Below, in pieces: positions 35,181 to 43,588 of a stretch of 64,000 nucleotides of DNA. Source of the stretch: Blastococcus mobilis. Lineage in GTDB: Bacteria; Actinomycetota; Actinomycetes; Mycobacteriales; Geodermatophilaceae. The DNA lies in NCBI RefSeq assembly GCF_900188025.1, contig NZ_FZNO01000002.1, positions 186,001 to 250,000 on the forward strand, in the 5' to 3' direction. The notes below the pieces were generated by a model. That model searched no databases. It saw only the letters and a list, made by a program, of their open reading frames with translations, and was not told the origin of the DNA. Position 1 is the first letter of the stretch, and every line of letters starts with the position of its first letter. A program made the position numbers and the translations under genes.

Positions 35181-38100
35181 CGGGGCGGGGGCCGCTGGGC
35201 GCCCTGGCCGGGGTCCCGGGGCTGACCGGCGCGCTGGCGCGGGCAGCGCTCGCCGCGCTCGCGCAGACCGCCGGGCTGGTGCTGCTCGCCACCGGGCTCG
35301 CGCACGCGGTCGCGCGGATCGCCGGCTTCGCCGACGGCGCGATCACCACCCCGCTGGCCCTCGCCGCCGCCGGCGTGGCACTGCGGGCGGGCGCGGGGAC
35401 CGCCGGTGAGGTCCTCGCCGCCCGCGACGCCCGCCGCGCCGAGGACCGGCTGCGCCGCGAGCTGCTCGACCGGCTCGCCTCCTCCCCCGCCGCCGTGTCC
35501 GCCGCGGGCGGCCCGGGCCCGGCCGCGGTGCTCACCACCACCCGGCTGCACGACCTCGGGCCGGCGCTGACCAGCTACCTGCCCGCGCTGGCGCAGACCC
35601 TCGTCGTCCCGCCGGCGCTGCTGCTGGTGCTCGCCTGGACCGACCTGCTGTCAGCGGTCCTGGTCGCGGTGACCCTGCCCCTCGTGCCGGTGTTCATGGT
35701 GCTGGTCGGCATCCACACCCGGGATGCCACGGCCGACTCGGCCCGCGCCCTGGACCGGATCGCGGCGCACGTCGCCGAACTGGTGCGCGGCCTGCCGGTG
35801 CTCGTCGGCCTGGGTCGGGCCACCGACCAGGCTGCCGCCCTCGCCCGGCTCGGGGAGGCCCATCGGACCCGCACGCTGGCCACGCTGCGGATCGCCTTCC
35901 TGTCGGCACTGGTGCTGGAGCTGATCGCCACGCTCTCCGTCGCGCTGGTGGCGGTGACCGTCGGCCTGCGGCTGGTGCACGGGGACGTGGCACTGGCCGT
36001 GGGGCTCACCGCGCTGGTGCTCGCACCGGAGGCGTTCGCGCCGCTGCGCGCCCTCGGTTCGGCGCACCACGCGTCGGAGGACGCCGCGCTCGCCGCCGCC
36101 GAGGCCCGCGCCGTGCTGGCGGTGCCCGTGCCCGCTCGGGTCCGGCCGCCCGTGGACGAGGACCCGCGCGGGGCCGACGTCGCCGTCGCCGGGTTGACCG
36201 TGCGCTTCCCGGGCCGTTCCCTGCCGGCCCTGCCGCCGGTCGACCTCACCGTCCGGCCGGGCGAACTCGTGGCCCTCCGTGGCCCGAGCGGATCGGGCAA
36301 GACGACGCTGCTGGCCGCCCTGGCGGGGCTGGTCGGTCCGGACGCGCACGTCGGCGGTGCGGTGGACGGCGTCCCCGGCGCGGTGGCGTACGTGCCGCAG
36401 TTCCCCCGGACCACCGGGGCGACGGTCGCCGACGAGCTGCGCCGGCACGCGGGCTCCGACGCCGGGGCCGACGAGGTCGTCGGCGAGGCCTACGTCGTCG
36501 AGGCGCTCGCACGGGTGGGGGCCTCCGCGCTGGCCGGCCGGGCGCCGGAGTCGCTCTCCCCCGGGGAGCTGCAGAAGGTCGCGTTCGCCCGCGCCCTGGT
36601 GCGCATCCGCCGGGGCGCCCGGCTGCTGCTGCTCGACGAGCCCACGGCCCACCTGGACGACGACGCCCGTGCCCTCGTCATGGAGGTGCTGCTCGGCCTG
36701 CGCGGCACCGTGACGACGCTGCTGGTGGCCCACGACCCGATGCTCGCCGCCCTGGCCGACCGCACCGTCGACCTCCCCTCCCGGACTTCCTGTACAGAGA
36801 GTCCGGCTCCGACGGGGGACTCTCTGTACAGAAGGTCCGAGGGGGCGGGTGGGGACGACGGAACCGGTGACCCCGTCGCCGGGGAACGACAGGGGGACGA
36901 CGCCGGCGACGGCGCCGGGCCGGCGTGGGGGCGGGCGGGGCTGGCGGGGTCGCTCTCGGCGGGCGCCGGGATCGCGCTGACCGCGGTGTCGGGCTGGCTG
37001 ATCGTGCGGGCCGCGGAGATGCCGCCGGTCCTCACCCTGCTGGTCGCGATCGTGGGCGTGCGGTTCTTCGGCCTCGGCCGGGCGCTGCTGCGCTGGCTGG
37101 AGCGGATGACCGCCCATGACGCCGCCCTGGGCCTCGCCGCGGCCACCCGGGTCCGGGTCTGGGCCGCGCTCGCGGCGCAGGGGATGGCGGCCGACCGGAC
37201 CCCGGGCTCGGCACTGGCCCGCGTGGTCGGCGACGTCGGGCTGGTCCAGGACCTCACCGTGCGGGTGCGGCCGCCGGCCATGGTGGCCGGGGTGGTCACC
37301 GCAGGGACCGTGGCCGCCCTCGCGCTCGTCGACGCGGCCGCCGCCGGCGCGGTCGCGCTGGTGCTGGGGCTCGCCCTCGCCCTGCTCCTCGTGGTGCACC
37401 GCCGGGTGGACGCCGGGGCCGCCCGTGCCGAGAGCGCGCTCCGGGTGGGCGCGCTGCAGGACACCACGACCGTGCTGACGGGGGCGCCCGATCTGCGGGC
37501 CCACGGTCTGGCCGGCCGGGTCGCCGGCGACCTGGACCGGCTGGCCGACCGCCAGGCGGCGGCCGCCCGCACCGGGACCCGCGCCACCGCGATCGGCACC
37601 GGCCTGGTCGTGCTCGGCACCGGGCTGGCCGCCGTCCTGGCTACGGCGGTGGGCGCCCGGAGCGGCCTGGACGGCCCGGCGGTGGCCGTCCTCGCCCTCG
37701 CGCCGCTGGCGCTCGCCGATCCGCTCGCCGGTCTCGTCGGCGCGTTGCAGCGGCGGGGCGCGCTCGCCGACGCCCGGGCCCGCATCGACGCCGTCCTCAC
37801 CGCCCCCGTGCCGGCCGACCCGGCCGATCCGCTGTCCGTCCCCGTGCCGGTGCGCGAGGTCGCCGTCGACCGACTCACCGCCGGGTGGCCGGGCGGCCCC
37901 GATGTCCTGCGGGGCCTCGACGCCGCCGCGCGGGCGGGCGAGGGCTGGCTGGTGGTCCGGGGCCCCTCGGGCTCGGGCAAATCGACGTTCCTCGCCGTGC
38001 TCATGGCGGCGCTGCGCCCACGGGCGGGCACGTACGCCGTGGACGGCGTGGACACGGCCCGGATCGCCGGGGACGACGTCCGGTCGCGGATCGCCTGGCT

Positions 38101-38527
38101 GCCGCAGGAGGCGCACGTCTTCGCCTCGACGATCCGCGCGAACCTGGCGCTGGCCGCCCCGCGCGGTGAGCTCTCCGGGGCCGACGGCGAGCCCCGGATG
38201 CGGGCCGCGTTGACCGCGACCGGCCTCGGCGCCCTGCTCGCCTCACTTCCTGCCGGGCTCGACACGCAGGTGGGCGCCGGCGGCACGGCCCTGTCCGGCG
38301 GTGAGCGGCGTCGCCTCGCCGCGGCCCGCGCGCTGCTGGCCGACCGGGACGTCGTCCTCCTCGACGAGCCGACCGCGCACCTGGACGCACCGACCGCCGC
38401 GGCGCTCCTGGCCGACCTGCGCACGGCCCTGGCCGACCGGGTCGTCGTCTGCGTCACCCATGACAGCGACGTGGAGCAGCCCGGCGACACGGTGGTGCGG
38501 CTCACCGCCGCGTCGGCGCGGGTGTGA
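35177..38527 (+). CDS. cydDC: Fused CydDC thiol-reductant ABC exporter
   Basis: 1116 residues, two half-transporters in one chain. CydD membrane domain about 1-330; its ATPase has RGPSGSGKTTLLAALAG near 370 and SPGELQKVAFARALV...LLLLDEPTAHLD. A linker at about 535-590 holds an inverted DNA repeat. CydC membrane domain about 590-880; its ATPase has RGPSGSGKSTFLAVL near 930 and LSGGERRRLAAARALLADRD...LLDEPTAHLD. It exports cysteine/glutathione-type thiols needed for cytochrome bd assembly. Fusion is common in actinobacteria. ATG 35177 overlaps cydB. Confidence 0.92.
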   Translation: MTGRGPLGALAGVPGLTGALARAALAALAQTAGLVLLATGLAHAVARIAGFADGAITTPLALAAAGVALRAGAGTAGEVLAARDARRAEDRLRRELLDRLASSPAAVSAAGGPGPAAVLTTTRLHDLGPALTSYLPALAQTLVVPPALLLVLAWTDLLSAVLVAVTLPLVPVFMVLVGIHTRDATADSARALDRIAAHVAELVRGLPVLVGLGRATDQAAALARLGEAHRTRTLATLRIAFLSALVLELIATLSVALVAVTVGLRLVHGDVALAVGLTALVLAPEAFAPLRALGSAHHASEDAALAAAEARAVLAVPVPARVRPPVDEDPRGADVAVAGLTVRFPGRSLPALPPVDLTVRPGELVALRGPSGSGKTTLLAALAGLVGPDAHVGGAVDGVPGAVAYVPQFPRTTGATVADELRRHAGSDAGADEVVGEAYVVEALARVGASALAGRAPESLSPGELQKVAFARALVRIRRGARLLLLDEPTAHLDDDARALVMEVLLGLRGTVTTLLVAHDPMLAALADRTVDLPSRTSCTESPAPTGDSLYRRSEGAGGDDGTGDPVAGERQGDDAGDGAGPAWGRAGLAGSLSAGAGIALTAVSGWLIVRAAEMPPVLTLLVAIVGVRFFGLGRALLRWLERMTAHDAALGLAAATRVRVWAALAAQGMAADRTPGSALARVVGDVGLVQDLTVRVRPPAMVAGVVTAGTVAALALVDAAAAGAVALVLGLALALLLVVHRRVDAGAARAESALRVGALQDTTTVLTGAPDLRAHGLAGRVAGDLDRLADRQAAAARTGTRATAIGTGLVVLGTGLAAVLATAVGARSGLDGPAVAVLALAPLALADPLAGLVGALQRRGALADARARIDAVLTAPVPADPADPLSVPVPVREVAVDRLTAGWPGGPDVLRGLDAAARAGEGWLVVRGPSGSGKSTFLAVLMAALRPRAGTYAVDGVDTARIAGDDVRSRIAWLPQEAHVFASTIRANLALAAPRGELSGADGEPRMRAALTATGLGALLASLPAGLDTQVGAGGTALSGGERRRLAAARALLADRDVVLLDEPTAHLDAPTAAALLADLRTALADRVVVCVTHDSDVEQPGDTVVRLTAASARV
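36783..36838. repeat. Inverted repeat at the CydD-CydC junction
   Basis: Arms 36783-36804 and 36817-36838 are 22 bp with 2 mismatches and a 12-base loop. Each contains the palindrome CTCTGTACAGA/TCTGTACAGAG core. It is distinctly less GC-rich than its surroundings and lies in frame in the interdomain linker (SCTESPAPTGDSLYRR). Confidence 0.85.
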
Positions 38528-38558
38528 ATCGTCGTACCGCTGCGGCACGGTGTCGGCC

Positions 38559-39113
38559 ATGACGTCCTCCTTCACCGGGTCGGTGTTCCTCGGCATGAGC
38601 GTCGACGGGTTCATCGCCCGCCTCGACGGCGACCTCTCCTGGCTCACCGGCGACAGTGAGGTCGGCGGCGCACCCGATGACGGCGCCGGCGGCGACTTCG
38701 GGTTCTCGGAGTTCGTCTCCGGCATCGACGCGCTGGTCATGGGCCGCGGCACGTACGACGTCATCGCGCCGATGGACGAGTGGGCCTACCAGGGGAAGCC
38801 GGTGCACGTGCTGAGCAGGACGCTTCCGCCCGGCGCCGATCCACGGATCGTGGTGCACGGTTCCTTCGAGGACGCGGTGGCCGGGCTCGAGGCGGCCGGG
38901 TACCGGCGGGTGTACGTCGACGGCGGGCGGACGGTGCACGCGTTCCTGCGGGCCGGTCTCATCTCGGACCTGACGCTCTCGCGCGTGCCGGTCCTCATCG
39001 GGACGGGGCACACGCCGTTCGGCGAGCTGGCGGCCGACGTGCCGCTGGAGCACGTCCGCACGCAGACGTTCCCCGGCGGCATGGTGCAGACCACCTACCG
39101 GGTGCGCCGGTAG
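38559..39113 (+). CDS. Dihydrofolate reductase-family protein (RibD C-terminal type)
   Basis: 184 residues: SVFLGMSVDGFIARLDGDLS, then ALVMGRGTYDVI and RRVYVDGGRTVHAFLRAGLI. This is the YyaP/YwjB-like branch of the DHFR fold, NADPH-dependent reductases of unknown substrate rather than the folate enzyme. ATG 38559; no clear ribosome site. It follows cydDC by 31 bp and ends 16 bp from a convergent gene. Confidence 0.82.
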   Translation: MTSSFTGSVFLGMSVDGFIARLDGDLSWLTGDSEVGGAPDDGAGGDFGFSEFVSGIDALVMGRGTYDVIAPMDEWAYQGKPVHVLSRTLPPGADPRIVVHGSFEDAVAGLEAAGYRRVYVDGGRTVHAFLRAGLISDLTLSRVPVLIGTGHTPFGELAADVPLEHVRTQTFPGGMVQTTYRVRR

Positions 39114-39129
39114 CCGTGGCCCCCTCGAC

Positions 39130-39756
39130 TCAGGCCGGGACGTCGACGGCGATTTCCGGGCCGAGCCGCGCCCCCTGCAGCAGCTCCAGGTCGTCGCCGG
39201 ACCAGAAGCTGCCGGGGTCGTAGGCGTTGAGCGGGCGGTCGCCGGGCAGCAGTCCCATCGCGGTGTAGGTGGCGGCCACCAACTCCGCGCAGAACACCGT
39301 CTCTGCCGCGATCTGCCGGCGGAGCCGGCCGTTCACCCAGCCGCGGACCAGCGCGCGGGTGGTCGGGAAGGGCCGCCCGTCCAGCCGGGCGATCGTGCGC
39401 AGGACGGCGCCCTCCATCGACGGCGTCACCCCGCCGTCCTCCGCGGGCCCGACCAGCTGCCGCAGCCAGGGCCGCTGGCCGTACCGGCGGCGCCAGGTGA
39501 GCACGGCGTCGCGCAGGTCGTGCAACTGGACCCCGCGCTGGTGCTCCCCGGTCCAGGCGTCGGGCAGCGACTTCCCCAGTTCGGCGTGCCACAGCAGCGG
39601 GGGCAGGTCCTCCACGACGACGGCCATGCCGACGTGGTTGACCGGTGCGTTGGTCAGCGCGCGGATGGCGCGGTCGGCCAGGGAGGGGCCGCGGAAGACC
39701 CAGACGTCGCCGGTGCGGGTGAGCTCCACGGCCGCGTCGAGGGAGAGGGCGGGCAC
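39130..39756 (-). CDS. Possible permuted papain-fold (YiiX/YaeF-like) protein
   Basis: 208 residues. DVWVFRGPSLADRAIRALTN and NHVGMAVV supply a His, and a later ETVFCAELVAATYTAMGLL supplies a Cys; this His-before-Cys order matches the circularly permuted NlpC/P60 (peptidase C92-like) proteins. Target unknown; no signal peptide. GTG 39756. It diverges from the next gene with only 20 bp between starts. Confidence 0.55.
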   Translation of the reverse strand: MPALSLDAAVELTRTGDVWVFRGPSLADRAIRALTNAPVNHVGMAVVVEDLPPLLWHAELGKSLPDAWTGEHQRGVQLHDLRDAVLTWRRRYGQRPWLRQLVGPAEDGGVTPSMEGAVLRTIARLDGRPFPTTRALVRGWVNGRLRRQIAAETVFCAELVAATYTAMGLLPGDRPLNAYDPGSFWSGDDLELLQGARLGPEIAVDVPA

Positions 39757-39763
39757 GGGGCGC

Positions 39764-39769
39764 TACGTT
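39764..39769 (+). promoter_or_regulatory. -10 box of a probable leaderless transcript
   Basis: TACGTT is 7 bases before GTG 39777, with no ribosome site. Confidence 0.45.
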
Positions 39770-39776
39770 ACGGACC

Positions 39777-40019
39777 GTGCGCCTCTGGAAGCTGCTGGGA
39801 GTGGCCGGACTCGCGGGAGTCGCGGCCGGTGGTGTCGTACTGGCCCGCAACGAGCGGCAGCGCCGCGCCTACACCCCCGACGACGTCCGGGCCCGGCTGC
39901 ACGAGCGGGCGGCCGCAGCGACCGAGGCCCCCTCGACCGAGCTCCTCGCGCCGGCGGCGCCCGGCGAGCTGGTCGCCGGGCGCACCCACCGCCTGGCCCG
40001 CATCCTGCGCCGCCGCTGA
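39777..40019 (+). CDS. Small single-pass membrane protein, unknown
   Basis: 80 residues: an N-terminal membrane helix (KLLGVAGLAGVAAGGVVLA) and a basic cytoplasmic tail with AYTPDDVRARLHERAA. Similar tiny proteins are widespread in actinobacteria without known function. Probably leaderless. Confidence 0.65.
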   Translation: MRLWKLLGVAGLAGVAAGGVVLARNERQRRAYTPDDVRARLHERAAAATEAPSTELLAPAAPGELVAGRTHRLARILRRR

Positions 40020-40075
40020 CCCTGCGCGCGGCGCGAGCGACGCCGGACCTGGCCGACCCGGGAGGAGGAACCGGT

Positions 40076-40564
40076 TCAGCGCTGGACGGGCGCCTCGGGC
40101 AGCACGACGATCCCGTCCCGGTCGGCGCACAGCCACGCGCCCTCTCTGAAGGTGACCCCCGCGAAGACGACCGACCGGCCGGCCTGCCCAGAGTGCAGCC
40201 CGCGCTCACTCTTGCGCGGGAACGCCCCCAGGGCCCGCACGCCCAGCGGCTGCTCGGCGAGTTCATCGGCATCCCGGATGTAGCCGTACACGACCAGGCC
40301 GGCCCAGCCATTGGTCGCCGCGGAGACCGCCAGGTTCCCGCCGACCAGGCCGCAGCGCCGCGATCCGCCGCCGTCGACCACGAGCACCCGGCCCCCACCC
40401 GGGCTCTCCAGGGCCTGCTTGATCAGCGTGTTGTCCTCGAAGACCTTGAGCGTGCTGATCGGTCCGCTGAACCGGACGCTGCCGCCGAAGATCTGGAACA
40501 CCGGCTCGCAGACCTGGATCTCCGGGTGCTCGTCGCAGAGGTCGGTGGTGGCAGGAGTGCTCAC
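40076..40564 (-). CDS. rraA: RraA-like protein (RNase E regulator / HMG-CHA aldolase fold)
   Basis: 162 residues from GTG 40564: TTDLCDEHPEIQVCEPVFQI, then RVLVVDGGGSRRCGLVGGN and GLVVYGYIRD. In HMG/CHA aldolases the metal site is D/E-X20-R-D. The Arg-Asp pair is present (YIRD), but the acidic residue 21 positions before it is Gly (VGGN where family members have GDN). Aldolase activity is therefore doubtful and an RNase-E-regulator role possible. The frame extends upstream to 40672, but homology starts here. It is divergent from a GntR regulator. Confidence 0.82.
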   Translation of the reverse strand: MSTPATTDLCDEHPEIQVCEPVFQIFGGSVRFSGPISTLKVFEDNTLIKQALESPGGGRVLVVDGGGSRRCGLVGGNLAVSAATNGWAGLVVYGYIRDADELAEQPLGVRALGAFPRKSERGLHSGQAGRSVVFAGVTFREGAWLCADRDGIVVLPEAPVQR

Positions 40565-40594
40565 GAGGGCTCGCTCTCGGACGACGACGGGACC

Positions 40595-40609
40595 GTTATA
40601 ACCTATAAC
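40595..40609. promoter_or_regulatory. Candidate GntR operator/-10 region between rraA and gntR
   Basis: GTTATAAC (40595-40602) is a perfect 8-bp palindrome followed by CTATAAC, giving two TATAAC boxes in a GC-rich region. It lies between divergent starts at 40564 and 40629 and could serve both promoters and bind the FCD regulator. Confidence 0.5.
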
Positions 40610-40628
40610 CGTCCCCACAAGGAGCGCC

Positions 40629-41321
40629 ATGCCTGATTCCTCGTCTTCCGGTCCCCCCGCCTTCGCGACCAAGAGCGACCTCGCCTACACCCGCGTCCGG
40701 GACCTCATCCTCTCCGGCGACCTCGAGCCGGGCGCAGTGCTCCCCCAGGCAGCTCTCGCCCAGACCATCGGCATCAGCACCACTCCTCTTCGTGAGGCGT
40801 TGCGCCGGCTCAAGCAGGAGGGCCTGGTGGAGCTCGACGCCCACCGGGACGCCCGCGTCCGGCCGTTGGATGCCACCGAGGCCCGAGACCTGCTGGAGCT
40901 GCGGCGGAGCCTCGACCCGCTGGCCGCCTCCCTGGCCGCGCAGCGCCGGACGGAGGCCGACCTCGCCGACATCCGGGCCGCCCTCGACGGGCTCGAGGCG
41001 CTGAGCGCCCGTCCATCGGTCCCTCAGCTCGAGAGCCACCATCGCTTCCACGCGGCCATCCACCGCGCCTCGCACAACGCCCTGCTGATGGAAACCCTCG
41101 ACGGGCTCTGGGTGAAGAGCGACCGCTACCGCCGGCACGGACTCGAGGCCGGCCGGAGCGACGAGGAGCGCGACGCTCGCGCGACCGAGCACCGCCTGCT
41201 GTTCGAAGCGGTGCGGGACGGCGACGAGAAGACCGCCGCGGAGCTGATGTGCCGGCACGTGGAGACGAGCCTCGGGGCGCGGTCGCTCGACCGGCTGGGC
41301 GACCCGGAACAGCCCCGGTGA
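40629..41321 (+). CDS. GntR-family regulator, FCD subfamily
   Basis: 230 residues. The winged helix reads AYTRVRDLILSGDLEPGAVL then TIGISTTPLREALRRLKQEG. The FCD effector domain follows with LLELRRSLDPLAASLAAQ, FHAAIHRASHNALL and EHRLLFEAVRDGD, the His residues forming the usual metal/organic-acid pocket. ATG 40629 has AAGGAGCGCC. The stop overlaps the MFS gene by GTGA. It probably responds to an organic acid used by the surrounding enzymes. Confidence 0.88.
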   Translation: MPDSSSSGPPAFATKSDLAYTRVRDLILSGDLEPGAVLPQAALAQTIGISTTPLREALRRLKQEGLVELDAHRDARVRPLDATEARDLLELRRSLDPLAASLAAQRRTEADLADIRAALDGLEALSARPSVPQLESHHRFHAAIHRASHNALLMETLDGLWVKSDRYRRHGLEAGRSDEERDARATEHRLLFEAVRDGDEKTAAELMCRHVETSLGARSLDRLGDPEQPR

Positions 41322-42502
41322 GCGGCCCGGGACGCACGCTGCTCGCCGTCCTGCTGCTGCACTCCACGCTGACGCAGGTCATCACGTTCGTCCTCCGACC
41401 CACGTCGGCCTACCGGGCGCTGGAGCTCGACGTACCCACGGCCTGGCTGGGTGCGCTCACCGCCTCGTTCGCCGTCGTGCCCCTGCTGCTGGCCGTGCCG
41501 TCGGGCCAGGCCACCGACCGCTTCGGTGAGCGACGGGTGATGCTCGTCGGCGCGGTCCTCCTGGCACTGTCCGGTGCGGTCTTCGCGACCGAGCGAGGAG
41601 GCGCGGCCGGGCTGGTCCTGGGCAGCGTGGTCCTGGGCACGGGGCACCTGCTGTCGGTCGTCGGTCAACAGGCCGCCGTCGCCAACACGGCCGGGCCCGG
41701 CCGGTTCGACACGGCTTTCGGCTACTACACGTTCGCAGCATCGCTCGGGCAGGCCGTCGGGCCTGCCCTCATCACGCTCATCGGCGGCAAGGGCGAACTG
41801 CCCGACACCACGCCCATCTTCGTGACCGCCACCGTGCTGGGCGTCGTCCTCCTGGCGTGCACCGCGTTCTTGCGGATGCCCACCCGCGAACGGTCGGCCG
41901 GCAGTGCCGAACACGGCGCCATGGGCACGTTGCTGCGTCTGCCCGGGCTCCTCCGTGCGCTGCTGATCAGCTGCGTCGTGCTGGCCGCCGTGGACATCAC
42001 CGTCGTCTACCTGCCCGCCCTCGGCGCGGACCGCGGCCTGGCTGCGGGCTTCGTCGGACTGCTGCTGACCCTGCGCGCCGTGGCCTCGATGTCCTCACGT
42101 CTGTTCCTCGGGCGCCTGGTCCACTGGATCGGTCGGCGTCGGCTGATGATCGTGAGCGTGGCGCTGTCGGCGGTGTCGATGGCCGCGGTCGCGGCCCCGA
42201 TGCCCCCGGTCGCCGTGGCGGTCGTCGTCGTCCTCCTCGGTCTGGGCCTCGGGGTGGGGCAGCCACTCACGATGTCGTGGCTCGCCGAGGTCGCTCCCGC
42301 CGGACTCCGGGGACGTGCCATGTCGCTGCGGCTGACCGGGAACCGGCTCGGCCAGGTGCTCATCCCGAGCACAGTGGGCCTGGTGGCTGCCGGGGTCGGT
42401 GCGGCCGGCGTGCTCTGGGCCACCGCCGCCGCGCTCGCAGTCGTCGGGGTGGCGGCCCGGCGCCTCGCCGTGGACGGCGACGCGGGACCTAGCCCGGGGT
42501 GA
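41318..42502 (+). CDS. MFS transporter
   Basis: 394 residues, 12 predicted membrane helices. The loop 2-3 signature is PSGQATDRFGERRVMLVG and the second-half counterpart is RLVHWIGRRRLMIVSV. GTG 41318 is coupled to the regulator. Its 3' end overlaps the convergent dehydrogenase gene by 14 bp. Substrate unknown, perhaps the ligand of the regulator. Confidence 0.85.
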   Translation: MSGPGRTLLAVLLLHSTLTQVITFVLRPTSAYRALELDVPTAWLGALTASFAVVPLLLAVPSGQATDRFGERRVMLVGAVLLALSGAVFATERGGAAGLVLGSVVLGTGHLLSVVGQQAAVANTAGPGRFDTAFGYYTFAASLGQAVGPALITLIGGKGELPDTTPIFVTATVLGVVLLACTAFLRMPTRERSAGSAEHGAMGTLLRLPGLLRALLISCVVLAAVDITVVYLPALGADRGLAAGFVGLLLTLRAVASMSSRLFLGRLVHWIGRRRLMIVSVALSAVSMAAVAAPMPPVAVAVVVVLLGLGLGVGQPLTMSWLAEVAPAGLRGRAMSLRLTGNRLGQVLIPSTVGLVAAGVGAAGVLWATAAALAVVGVAARRLAVDGDAGPSPG

Positions 42503-43571
42503 CGCGCTCGACCACCGCGGCGGTGAACTCGTCGGTGGAGGCCGTGCCACCCAGGTCCCGGGTGCAGACCCCACCCCGCACGGCCGCGCGGACGCCCTCC
42601 TCGACCCGCGCGGCGGCGTCGAGCGCCCGCTCGTCGCCGTGCCGAGTGCCCAGCCAGTCGAGCAGCATCCCCGACGACAGGATCATCGCGACGGGGTTGG
42701 CCAGATCCTTCCCCGCGATGTCCGGAGCGGACCCGTGCGCGGCCTGCGCCATGCAGCGGTCGTCCGAGGCGTTGATCGACGGCGCGATGCCCAGCGAACC
42801 GGCCAGTTCGCCGGCCATGTCGGAGAGGATGTCCCCGAACATGTTCTCGGCGACCACGACGTCGAAGGACGACGCCCGGCGCAGCAGGTGGACCGTCATC
42901 GCGTCGATGTGGAAGTCGTCCACCTCGACGTCGGGGTAGCCCTCGGCAACTTCCAGGCAGACCCGCTTGAACAGCCCGGAACTCAGCTGCAGGACGTTCG
43001 CCTTGTGCACGATCGTGACCTTCTTCCGGCGGCGCTGCGCCAGCTCGAACGCGGCGCGGGCGATCCGCTCGACGGCCGGTCGGGTGAAAATCCCCATGGC
43101 GACGGCGACGTCCGGTGACGGCATGAACTCGCCGGTGCCCGCGTAGGTGTTGCGGTCGGCGTAGAAGCCCTCGGTGTTCTCCCGGACGACCACCAGGTCG
43201 GTGTCCGGCGCGATCGCCTTCCCACCCTCGAAGCCCCGCGCCGGCCGGATGTTCGCGTAGAGGTCGAAGTGCTTGCGGATGGCGCCGCTCGGGTTGAGCT
43301 GCGATCGGAACGGCTCGGGGTAGGCCGCGCTGTCGTGCGGCCCGAGCAGCCAGCCGTCCAGCTCGGCCAGCGCCGACATCGTGGCGGCGGGGATGGCGCT
43401 GCCGTGCTCCTCGATGGCCGCGGCGCCGAGGGGCAGCTCCTGCCAGTCGACGGCGTCCGCACCTGCGGCGGCCAGGGCGGCGTCGACGACCCGCACGGAT
43501 GCGGGGACGATCTCGGGCCCGATGCCGTCGCCGAGCATCACGCCGAGGCGGTAGCGGCGGGTGGTGGTCAT
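42489..43571 (-). CDS. Isocitrate/isopropylmalate dehydrogenase-family enzyme
   Basis: 360 residues with GVMLGDGIGPEIVPASVRVV, the substrate-Arg/Tyr region LYANIRPARGFEG and VVRENTEGFYADRN, the Lys in VHKANVLQLSSGLF, metal Asp in FDVVVAENMFGDILSDMAGE and NAD motif AAHGSAPDIAGKDLANP. NAD+-dependent oxidative decarboxylation of a 2-hydroxy acid (isopropylmalate, tartrate or malate type) is expected. The context is catabolic rather than leucine synthesis. ATG 43571 follows GGAGAGAC. Confidence 0.85.
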   Translation of the reverse strand: MTTTRRYRLGVMLGDGIGPEIVPASVRVVDAALAAAGADAVDWQELPLGAAAIEEHGSAIPAATMSALAELDGWLLGPHDSAAYPEPFRSQLNPSGAIRKHFDLYANIRPARGFEGGKAIAPDTDLVVVRENTEGFYADRNTYAGTGEFMPSPDVAVAMGIFTRPAVERIARAAFELAQRRRKKVTIVHKANVLQLSSGLFKRVCLEVAEGYPDVEVDDFHIDAMTVHLLRRASSFDVVVAENMFGDILSDMAGELAGSLGIAPSINASDDRCMAQAAHGSAPDIAGKDLANPVAMILSSGMLLDWLGTRHGDERALDAAARVEEGVRAAVRGGVCTRDLGGTASTDEFTAAVVERVTPG

Positions 43572-43588
43572 GTCTCTCCTCGGGTGGG

